From: Phoronis australis
Taxonomy: Eukaryota; Phoronida; Phoronidae
DNA: 64,000 nt
Direction of reading: 5' to 3'
Assembly (NCBI GenBank): GCA_002633005.1
Contig: NMRA01000632.1
Coordinates: 126,001 to 190,000, forward strand
Shown here: positions 24,601 to 36,600 of the stretch, one piece after another
Position numbering within the stretch: position 1 is the stretch's first letter
Layout of the letters: every line of letters starts with the position of its first letter
Translations under genes and position numbers: made by a program
The notes under the pieces: generated by a model
What the model was told of the DNA's origin: nothing
Seen by the model: the letters and a program-made list of their open reading frames with translations, nothing else
Databases searched by the model: none

Positions 24601-27600
24601 GCCAGCTGTGCACTGGAGGCTGGAACGAGGGTAAGCTTCCGGTTAGGGAGCTGGCATGCGTTCAGTAGACGCTAGGACCTACCCTAGGACCTAGCCAAAA
24701 GCTAGTCAAGGTCACGTGCTCTTATTTAAAATACACGGCAATATCTCGCGTAATCTCGCAAAGTCTTGCTTTTAAGCTAGGTCCTTGCGTTACTGAACGG
24801 GAGGCTGATGGCATGCTCTTACGGAAGAAAAACATGCATTGCGCAAGGCGCAGCAAGTCAATGGTGACGTCGCGACCGACAATAATGTAATGTAGTCAAG
24901 TGCCCAAACATTGAAAATGTTCAAGGTTAAACCTTGAATTTTCGTTCTGTATGTGGCAGGTGCTTCATTTTTCTGATCTCTTTGGCAGAGACCGGGGGGA
25001 GTACTCCACTATTTTTGTGTGCCAATGGGAAGTTAGGATACCAACCGCTTTAATGACTTAGCACGATAAAGCCCATCGTTTTAGAGAATAAAAGAAAGGA
25101 AGAAATTGAATCTAAGTTTCCTGAAAGACTAATCAGTCTGTAGAAGACTTAACAGTTCTTTGAAGTTAGTCCAATCAACATAGCAAATAAAATGTAAGTT
25201 TTAAACCATTCGGTGAAATTCTGTGTGACCAAGAGTAAATCTTTTAGTTGAGAATCAAACAGGAAAGGCACACTCTCACAGAGTAGTTCAGTGGCATGAA
25301 ACCCACCCGTCTCTAAACGCCAACACGACAAACTTGTGTCATAAATACTCAGGCTGAATTCGTAGTTTTGTCTGGAACATTACGGCGTTTCCCGTTGATC
25401 CCAACTTGTTCGATTATATAGCCCAACAACAAGTTGGGAAGATGACCCCTGGAGCCAATGTCTTACGCGAGTGATTAACTCAATTCTGGCATTTATGGTT
25501 AATGGAGGGCCAGCTCTCTACTGGGCTGTGCTGTTAAACATAAAAGTTAAGTTATAACATATTTGAACGTAAACCAATAGTGTTTCTTAATTTCTCGTCA
25601 AATGCTGATCATGCTTAGTTTTTGAATCGCCAAAATCGCCCGATTACAACCGAAGTTACGACAATTTGATCTTTCCGAACGTACCGATTCGCTCTTGGTT
25701 TGATTGTGTTTACACGTGGTCTGTAATAAGCCTGGTAGATAATTGGTCTGCCTGTTGTCATACCATATGGGCGGCGCAGCACTGAAAAAGTGGGGGGCTA
25801 AAGCCCTTCAGCCCCCCTGTGGTGCACCGCCTATATACCATGTGCGACCTAGCACTGAAAAAGAGGGGGGCTATAGCCTCCCCAGCCTCCTATGGTGCGC
25901 CGCCCATGTACCAGACAAAAGATTGTGCTTGGCAGTTAACAAAGGAACTAGATGTTATCACACGCTCACAACCCTCTACGTCTGGTAAAGTCACTCCGGG
26001 AGAACGTCGTAATGTGTATATTTACATGTGTACGTATCTACAAGTAACCAAGGCATTATCCCTCTGCATCTTCACGGTCATGGTTACCGTGAACTTGGCA
26101 AATTAGATCGTAAAAAGCCATTGACTTACAAGCGAAATATAATGCATTGTTCTGATAGCGCAACTACAGTACCTGGAGCCTGATTCATGAAAGGCGGAAA
26201 TTTAGTCTTATGCTCTCGCTACTAGAAGTTATCTCTTTAACTAGCAGTTACATGTGTATAAGTACACACTCTGAGACTTTGTACATTTCCTAAGGGATTT
26301 AATAACTTTCAGAAATAATTGTTTGGAGCGTGTGACCAAATTACGAACTTTTAAGTCCCAAGTCACTCTTCACGAAGCAGACTATGTTGTAAAATGTTTT
26401 GTCACCGGACGACAATATGTGTCGGCGTTCAAACTTAGTGCTGTAACATTGTGATGGCATTTATAGGGTCCCAAATGTTTCTGTTTGTAAAATCAACCCT
26501 CCGGTAAACGACTGAGACAGGCATCAGGCGTATCTATCATTATTTTAAACTATTTCTCGGATATCTCCCCCGTCCCACTTGCTACTACCTTGTTTTGGGC
26601 TCACTTACAATTTCCTGGGCCTCCCTCTGTGATCCGCCTGTGCACCAAATCCTTAGTACACTAGGCAGACTACCTTTCAACATAGTTGGGAGGCGATTAC
26701 ATCTGCCGGTGTTTACTGTACATGCACCCGACACATACTGTCGCCTGGGCGCTATATATTGTCGCATGTGGCATATATTGTCGTCCAGCTCAAAGTATGC
26801 GTCATCCATGACTAAAATGTTAAGTAAAAAAGCACATGAGTTGATTTTTTTCCAATTAGTGGTTTTAATCTGGCAAAAATACAAACGACACCGACTATAA
26901 AGTCATATATACTCCAGGTTTTACTGCATGAAAAATCTATACCATAGGTGGCGGAGGCATTGTCGTTTCTTCATAGTTGCGAGCAGACATTACACGGCAA
27001 TGTCACTCCACAGTCAATACTTGTAACCAAGAGAGGAACGTGGAAACTGGCAGGTCTGGGGTTTTCACAGAAGGGAGACAGCTCAAAATCAAACGTAAAT
27101 ATGGCAGAATCTTAATTACGTAAAGTTCAGATCTGATACTTTATCGATGATCCAAGTTACAGTGGTTTTCAAAATAAACTGGACAGCGTTGACATTCGAC
27201 AAAGTTTTGTCGCACAAAACCGCGACTAACTATCCACATCTTTTGTTGGAACCCGTATCAAATCTGTCTAAATCTCTGCAACATTTTAATAGATGTTGTT
27301 TCGTGCCCGTTGTCGAAATCACAACTCACTGCTTAAATAAGCACCCTAACGGCTAGAGGCAATGACATTACATTAAATTCAACAAAAGCTGGACTACACT
27401 ACCAAGAAGTTGTCCACATTTGGCCAGAGTCTGGCAGAGTTCTGCAGAAATCTGCGTGGTTTATTTTCAAAGTTACTGTACTGGATTGATAAAGACATGT
27501 TCTTGATGTTTCACGGTGCTTTTATAGCAAGAGTGGGTAACCTTCGTAAGCGCTCAGTTTAATTGATTTATTCGTGTGGTTTTGTCATTGAGGCATCGTT

Positions 27601-30600
27601 GCGATTGCTTGAATTTACCTTTTTGCTTATATAGACGAAATGGGACTCGTGTGTATCCAATTGATGAAATTTACTGGCCATTCCTCGTTTTCACCTGCTG
27701 GTAACTTGAAAAATATGTTCCGTCTGCTATGATTTCCTAAAATCCATTGGGCACACGTCGTCTTTCTCTACCCGCAAAAAGGTCAATATAACAAAGTTAA
27801 TGCTTTGAAATGTAAAAATGACATTGTTTGGCGTAGTTCCGTCCATTTGTATTGTTTTTAGCACCACTTCACTTATCGATATTTCCCTCAATTGAAATGT
27901 AGCGTTTCACCAATGGTGGATTTTGAATGGACCAAAAGACCAGTATCACCCGCTTAAAATACTCCTAAATAAGTCGCCATTAGTAAGATTTAAACAAATA
28001 ATAGTTTGGTGATCAAGGCGTTTTCTAGGCCACATGGCACATAAACATTTTTATCGCAAGACGACTTTACGTGTATGTACAGGTCAGTAATCTTGGCTTG
28101 CCTAACTCCACTCCCGCCCCTTGTCAGGCTCTTTCAGGCAGTATACATGTACCCCTTCGTAGCATGCATCGATCACGCACTATGACGACACCTTTTGTTC
28201 ACGCAGGAATACTTCCATCGTGCGCCATGGAATGCCAAAATCTCCAAAATGGTGCAACCCCCATTGGACTATACGGCTCCTGAAATCCAAAGCAAGAAAC
28301 AAATCAGTCTGGTCAGCGACATGTTCTCTCTGGGTATGGTGATCTGTGCTACATATAACGAAGGCAGGTCACTACTGGACTGTAACAACAACCTGCAGAC
28401 ATACTCAAAAAGGGTGGAACAAGTAAATACTGTTGCGTACTTGACGACAAGATTCTATCTTTTGTCACTATTTGGAAGACGTCGTCAATTGTGTCTCTGA
28501 CAACGTCGCCACCGTCTACAAATACTTCATAACTGTCAACACCTTCGTCATCGTCGTCAAAACTAATCTTTGTTGTAATCATAATCATAATTGTCGTCAT
28601 GGTGATGGTCGTGGTCATGGCCATTATTCATCGTCATTGTCTTTATCAGTATTGTCATTAGCAACAGGGCTATTGTCATCATCACCACCATCATATCATC
28701 ATCATTATAATCATCGTCATCATCGTCATCATTATCAGCATCATCTTGTAGTCGTAGTCGTCAACATCATCCTTTAATCATTATTATCAGTAACCTGGTC
28801 GTCAGCATCAATTTGAGCACAATCGTTCAGGTCTTCACCCACAGGAAACTTGAATCTTTTGTCCTGTGAATTCAAAAGAAAATTTTCTGTGCTGCAGTAA
28901 CGTAACAGTAACCTTGTTATAGTTAAAAAACTTCTTGTGCATTACATTAAGAAAATATTTGTGCAGTCTTGTAGGCGCCAAATGCAAGCTGATGGAGGTG
29001 TCTTGTATTATTCCGTATCCTCCCTCACCTGATCGAGGGCAATAAAACTGCCACAATATGACATGTTGTGGTGAAATATGTCTCCAACTATCTTGTAACT
29101 ACTTGTACATAACCTTTACACGGCCAATTCCAACTATTTCCCTGATCACAGAAAACAAATCAATCATTTTATGTCATTAAAATCAACTGCAATTTGTTCT
29201 CATTTCACTGCCTTATTCCAACAATAAGCAGCACGTCTAACGTCTGCACTGTATCACGTTTCAGATGAGTCAGTTGTTTGGTGCAATAGCAGGCAAAATA
29301 CCACTTCCTTTAGTTGAACCTGTTGAAAAAATGATCAACCAAGATGTACGTTATAGACCTACAGCCCAATCATTCACTCTAGTAAGTATACACGTGTCTC
29401 TTTGGAGATACACGAGCATTCACAACTGCTTTATGTTGCCTTTACACCCATGATAAAAAGAACACTTCATACTTAAAGTGGAATTTTGTTTCCACTTACT
29501 GCTGAAACGGGAAGTAAGAAAGAAAAAAAACAATCCCTTAAAAAGCTGAGAGATCACTTGAAAATGGTACATCGGCAAGTAACATTTCGATCTTGTTGGG
29601 GGAGTTTAGAACAAAAGGGAATACAGTTCTTACACATGCTAAGCGACAGCTAAGGTCAGGGTGCAGGGGCGGGTCCAGGGTTTTTAGTCGGTGGGGGGCA
29701 GGGCAGAGTACTACCCAGGCTTTTGACCATCAGACATTCGCACCCCGAACTGCCAAATGAAATCTGGAAGAATTTTTGGGGGGAGGGGGTGGGCGCATGG
29801 TCCCGTTAATTGGCCCCCTAAATCTGTCACTGGAGCGCGCAAGTATCTTGGACTACGATTCAAACTTTGACACTCTCGCATGCACGAATCGCGCGCATGC
29901 GCTAACCATTGCATCTAAGAGATGAATTGTACTGTACAACTGAACCTCTGTTTGTTTATAGCTCAAATACTTCCAAGATCCACTCGTTGGTTGCATTCAC
30001 TACATTGGTGCCATGGAACAGAAGACGTTGGAAGACAAGAGAGAATTCTTTGCTTCAATTCTTGTAGACATCATTCCCCATATTCCCAGTGTAGGTCTTC
30101 AAATCTAAATTTATCTTGAATTAGAAGCTTTGCAAAATCAAATGGACAATTTGCACCTGACGTGGAGATGTTTACAACAGGTCACTTGCACCTTGTATTA
30201 ATTTCCTCTGACACAGGTATAGAATGACGAATTGTTGTCGCCAATAAATTGCTGGGAAATTCCGTTAGCTGTGAAGAAGGTAATTATCCACAATTAGACA
30301 AATACTGACAACATGGTCACGCATCTACACGCACAGGTTTTTGTGTGTCTAGCCACCCAGCCTGTCGGTTGATTATTCGGTCTGCGTTTCGTAGAGCAAG
30401 CTTTTCGGGAATTTGACGAGGTCACGCAAGACCACAGAAAATCACACAAGTGAAATTTAACAGCGTTTCGTGAGCAAGCTCGGGACCTTACTGATGTAGA
30501 CGAGGAAAACGGCAGCCTCTGGATCTATTGGTCGGCAAGTAATGATGATACAATTCTCTATTTCCGTTCCATCAGCGAAGTCTTCTCGTCCAAATTGCCT

Positions 30601-33600
30601 CGCGCGAGAGTGTCTTGCGTTTATAGAACGTGACTCCGTAACGCATTCCCATATGGCAATGGCTTATGCATAAGTTGCATTAAACGAGCCTGACGGAACG
30701 CGGCTTTCTGGACATTTTATCATCTGGTTTGAAAGCACGATTTCCCACACTCTATTACACATATGACGTTCATCAATGAAAAGTATTGTATATCACTAAA
30801 AAAATACACGTTTGTTGTTTTAATTGGTGCCATAGCGTCATTGCAAAGCGAGTACAAAAATAAAAATTGTGGGTGTTTTGACGTCATGGTACAATGAGGA
30901 CAAAAATAGAAATTGCCCGCTGATTTGTGTGCTGGTAGTCATTTCTTTGCCTGAATGAACATTTTAGAACCTTTCTCCCAATTCTGATGAAGAATTTCGC
31001 GCAAATGAGTTATGAAATAGGTAAATTCACCTATCAGGAGGGTTATTTACGTTTGTGCTGTTTTTATTTTAGAAATAGGATACAATGAAAAACATCATTG
31101 TCCATCAGTTGAATTAGCATTATAGCTGGGCTTAAATTTGAAAATAGCTAACTTTAACTAGAATTAACAAGGTAGTTAATAGATAACACTTGGCAACAAA
31201 AATGATGAAATTTCACGTCAACCTTGAATTGCATCTTTCAGTTCTTTTTTTATAGAAAATATTGTTCAAACACATCGTGCCATGTTTACTGAAGGAGGTC
31301 GAGGACGACAATATGGTTGCTTTCGTGCTGCCCTCTATTATTTCGGTTATTGAGCACTCGACGCTGGAGCAATACAGGTTCCATGTACACGATGCATTTA
31401 TCAAAATGTTGTCTACGTCTAAACCTGCTCAAGTGAGTACAATTTATCCAAGGCATGCCACGATTTTGAACTGTTCATGTCCTCGTGCTACCGATTCCGA
31501 TGACGTCACTGATATCCCATTATACAAAATGGTACCGTGACAATAGGTAATAAAATATTCTACAATTCGCTTTATTGAAAAATATTATTTGTTTAACTTC
31601 ATGGAAGCTTACATTAAGGTTTTTAAACATTTTTAGCACTATCGATTTCATTTGAGTTCATTTGTCACCCCAGTTTAAGTACATGTAGCGTTGGTTACAC
31701 ATTTTTTCACAAACATTTAATTAACTGCTATTCAAATTAAGTCTAAAACGTTTGTGATTGTAGGTGAGTACAATCATATTAGGCGAGCTGAACGTTATAA
31801 CGACCAAACTACCCAACGACGAAGTGAGGAGAGTCATCCTGCCGCTCGTCTTAAATATGTTGGATTCTAACATTGCTCAGGAACAGGCAAGTGCCCCGCG
31901 GGAGATGTTATTCAGAGGATTTCATCTACGGCGCCGCTGTCGTTTTTCAAATGCATTATGGGGTCGTTCTCCATAGGCGGATTTAAGGGGGCCCAGGGGA
32001 CCCGCCCCCCCCCATTGGCTGCCCAAAAAAGTAAAACAGAAAGAGCGTAGGGAAATGTTGAGTTTATTAATTAACCCCGGTAATTGAAATTATACGCCGG
32101 ATGAAACAAGACTTAAATGTGTGCAGTTTTAGTGTGCCGTTTCCGTCGTCTGCTCCACGGTACAATGAAGAAAATTACTTCATTTTTTAAAGAAAATGGA
32201 ATCTGAGTGATGATGAAAAAACAGAAGCTGCTGGTAAGATGTCAATTTTAATCGAAGCCTTAGTGAATCACTCAGAAACTCATAATTCTCTCTTTGTCAA
32301 ACCTTAACTTAAGACGATTTCCAAAGCAATAACGACATTTTTGCCAACACAAAAAACGGATTTGGTCTTTTTGGCAATTGAAGACTATTTTAAACACAAC
32401 AAATTTGTTACGAACTGATTGCAAAAAATATAAAACATGTAATAAGCATTACAAAAAGAAGGAGGTTTCGCGCGCAAACGCTGTGAACCATAAACAAGTA
32501 GGTCTCTTTGTAACAAATCGTGGTGGTGCAGTGGTAAAGCCTCCAGGTCGTGAGTTCGAGTCTGTGGTACTTGCAGCTTTTCTTGTGTGTCACTTTCGCC
32601 GTGTTTTTTTTTTGCCTTTTTTCTTGGATAATACTTCGGGAATCAAGGAAAATGCTTGATTTTTAGAGGAAAAACAGAAAAATTTCCTGGACGGGAGGGA
32701 GGTTTGCCCCCCTCCCGACCTCCCCCCATTAGGTGCTATGCACATCTACAATCGTTCTTGGAGCAAAATGTTGGGCCCCCCTTGTGATATCCTAGATTCG
32801 CCACTGTGAGATGTGTGCTTTTTCCAGTTTAGTTCATGGCCCTCTTGGCTTTTGAATCAAGCAAGTCCTTGTGACGTTAACCTTGAGTTACCGATATTTT
32901 TGCATCGTAGTCTTAGCTTTATTTGTATGGTACAGATTCTGAGAATACAAACATTATTGGAAGGGACATAGGAAAATTCGATTTTACTAAACCATTTACT
33001 CTACTCCAAGGTTTCCAATTTCACAACCCCTTGGTCACTACCAAGGAATCTCTCTAGGCGCTGCAAATCATTGGAGGTGCAGTACCATAAAGCCACATAC
33101 AGTGTTTCATTTGTAGTTTACGTGAATCATTACGACAGCAATTTGCCACATACGATTTGTTCGCTTGTTTTTAGTATTGCGCTATTCGAGGAATACTCAC
33201 TTTACTCAACACTGTCGACAAGGATGTCGTGCAGAAGACGGTTCTACCTAAACTCAAGGCCATATTTCCCCGTGCAGGTCCCGAGGTATGTTAACATCTG
33301 TATTTTACATGCCGGTCGCGCACTCTGAAAATAGGTATGGCTAAGTGAGTTTATCAGATTCTCCTATGAATTGATGTTTCGATTTCTTAACATGTGCCAA
33401 TTTCTAGTTTTTCCACCGAATTTTCAGAACATTAAGGTGAGTGAACATTGGAGAATTATTGATTTCTGGTAAAAGCAGCATGTGACAGAATCTGTTATTT
33501 CAGAAGGTCGTTGAGTATTAATCAGCAAGACGCCATTTTCGACCCCATGATCTCTACCGATTTTTTGCATTGTGCTCTATGAATATTAGTCACTAAACTG

Positions 33601-36600
33601 TAGATTTCTTTTGGAATAACAAGTAAATCATGGAAATAGTGCTTAATCATAATTTTATGCCACTAGCGCGTAAATATTGCAGCTTTGCTTTGAAATGGAG
33701 ATTTTCAATTTATAGTCAAATCGGTAGGCCCCCGCCGGCGGCTAGATGCTTTTTGAGTTGACTGAGTGAATTCATATCTAGTTCAACATTGAAAATGTGA
33801 CCACTTTCAGTATTTTAGTTTTCATGTCAAGAGAATGTTTCGATAAATTTTGATATTAGAAATGAAAACAACGATATGGCATTCATCTGACGTAGCTGGT
33901 TTTCGTTTCAGATACAAGTAAATATCATTTCCGCCCTCAACACATTAATAGACTTCTTTGATCGCTCAGTTATTTTGGACGAAGTACTGCCCTTTATGAC
34001 AGATCTGCAAGTTCTGGATGCCTATGTGCTAATGGCTTTAATTGGTAAGAAATATTGCCAATAAGTGTTACACCTACATACTTTTGTAATTTTAGTGGTT
34101 ACTATAGTAACACACCGCGTGCCAACAAAATGTCATTGGTTACCGCATATAAATGTTGCATCTGTAATGCCATTGGCTAGTGGTCCTCATGAATATGCGT
34201 CAGTAATTAGATGGGTTGCTGCATATAATAGGCTGATACTTCTGTAATTCTATCGGTGATTGGCCATCTTAGACGTGTTTCTGTTATTCGATTGGTTGTT
34301 GCAGATACGTGTAGTAGTCATGTTTCTGGAATTTCATTGGTTACTACATTTATATTTATATACCACGTGCTTCTATAATGCCATTGATTGCTGCACCTCA
34401 TCATAGTCGTGTTTCTATCATTCCGGTGTTTGTTTCATTTGTTGTAGCCGTCAGCAACTGGAAAAAAGCAAGTGATTAATTTTACAGTTTTATACTTCAA
34501 GCTAAAGCCAACCGCAAACAATGCCAAATTTCGGTCTTAAATAGCAACTAAAGTAGTTGTAGTACTCCGTTATACACGTGGGCTCGCCCACGTTGGTAAA
34601 ACAGTTCAGGGGCGGATTCCGTCACACAGAACTCTGGCGAGACACTTGCGGTGAGAAAATTAAATTGTCTTTTAAGACTTATGAATCGGAAGACGTGAAT
34701 TTTCTCAGGCTTACAGGGATCTTGAGGCACTCCCAAGAAACTCGCTCCGCGGAACGCACCCCTGAACTTGAAAATCATTTCGGGAGTGCAAACGTCTGTC
34801 GACGATTGTATTCCCCGCTATTAAGCTTGGATTTTTGTAGACGTGTACAAGCAGATGTTGAGTGACAAAAGGTACGGATTGAACTATATCCTTTTGGCTA
34901 CGAAAGTGATGCCGTCTCTTCTCCCGCACACCATGTTGCAGTCATTATCACCAGACCAGGTCAGTCACGTGTTTGTGAAGGACCTATCAGTTTTGTTTCA
35001 TTGATGCGAGACAGGCAAATTCTCTATTGCCAATGAATTTCAATCTACATGCTTTTGCTTGTTTTACGTTTTCTACTACATTTTACTCGTTACGGAACGT
35101 AACACCGTATGTCCAAATATCAAGACACAAGAAGATCGGTTAATTAGTGAACTTTGTTGATGCTGTTTTTATAAAAACAAACACGACCTCGCAAATATCA
35201 GGTGACCAACGTTTTGTAACGTTTTGGTTAGATAGCAATTCGATGAAAGGGCGCACTTTACATGTAGCATAAATCCGGTTTAAAAATCTTAAAGTTTTTA
35301 CATTTCCATGAATTGAGATGCATTTCTTATAGCTATCGTTATTTAAGTACCGCCCCTTCACACTTATTGTAGTCTACTATGATATTTCAGTCCTGAATAT
35401 TTTAAAGCCATTCACTCTGATTAAACAATTCCTTTTAAATAAAAGCATAAAGCATGAATACTGAATATTGATGATTTAGAATATTCAATATTTAGGCTGT
35501 ATCATCCAATATGAAACTTGGACTATCGATGTAGAGAACGGAAACAAAGGACAGTGAGAAATGGAAAGAATTGGGCCTGAGATACTGTAGGAAACAGAGC
35601 CGTCTCAAAATGTGAAGGGCAGTCGCCCCATACACTGTAGGAAGGATTGTGACGGAATAGCTTTGTATTTTTTCATTTTGCAATGTCAAAGCGCGTTAAT
35701 AAATTTCATTGTGTAACCGTGTCCTGTATTCAACATTAAACGTTTGCTGACTTTGCCGTTACAGTACATAAAAATAGCCTATTACATTTCATGCAAAAAA
35801 GAGCGGCATCGGAAATCTATGACTCCACTCTCATTAGCGACAGCTATGGCGGGCCTATTTCTAACATTCCCCACCTCAAAAGCTGATACTGACCGCAAGT
35901 TTAGACGTTGTAATAAATTGATATTAGTGGGGCTCCTTTCCCAGCCTTTTGCGCCATTTCTCATTCATCTTTTGCGTGTCTGGTCCGCCCTTCTCGTCTG
36001 AAGGTCTGCCCTTCAAAGCAACTGTTCGAACTTCATACTGACGAAGCCTAACATTACGGTGTATGCCTCTCCCAAGTACAATATAGACCCAATATAGACT
36101 CAATATAGACCCAATATAGACTCAATATAGACCCAATATAGACTCAATATAGCCTACTTGCTTTTTAGTTGACGTTGTTGATGGCTGTCATACGAGAAAT
36201 GATGGACATAGTGGAGCGACAAAGGAGAAATAAAATGGACATCGACACATTGACAGTTACCCTGTCTCCAAGGTGAGGATTACAAAGCAAGGAATACGGT
36301 CTTTTCTTCTAGAACCTTTAAATCCATTTGCAAGTGACTGACTGATGTTTTCTCACTACAAAGGTAGAATTTGAGTAACTTGGCAAAACGTCTAAATAGT
36401 GAAGAACACACAGATTTCGAGATCATCATGCACACAATTCAGTAGATTGGTTCTCACTTTTCTCGTTCTTTACCTGCCCCTTCTCATCCTTTCCTTGCTT
36501 GTATGCTCCTTCCGGGAGACACTTGCTTCTCATCCTTTCTCCCTTTCGATACGTAGGATACCAAGCCACCGTATGCACGAGCATCGAATCATCCGCACTA

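Larger units (their letters stand above)
11738..26947. other. SCYL2-like giant intron (15.2 kb)
   Basis: Bounded by the microexon donor gtaagt and the acceptor ccatag. It contains the Penelope-like relic, the nested membrane-protein exons, a three-copy tandem array, (GCT)n, MITE copies and hairpin modules, each listed separately. I see nothing supportable in 14.8-15.3, 15.5-16.9, 19.4-21.5, 22.1-22.8 and 26.1-26.9 kb. Confidence 0.6.

Noticed and set aside
26585-26900. About 100-codon frames on both strands
   Set aside because: No motif, no splice support and no conservation cue; lies just before SCYL2-like exon d but out of phase and unnecessary for the join.
28349-28777. Asp/Thr- or His-rich frames on both strands
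   Set aside because: Produced by the degenerate trinucleotide tract; the real coding part is SCYL2-like exon e, which ends at 28422.
32378-32659. 93-codon frame
   Set aside because: Runs through the tRNA-headed repeat; not a host gene.
34578-34929. 95-codon + frame and 72-codon - frame
   Set aside because: They span a 159-bp MITE and overlap SCYL2-like exon l in the wrong frame.
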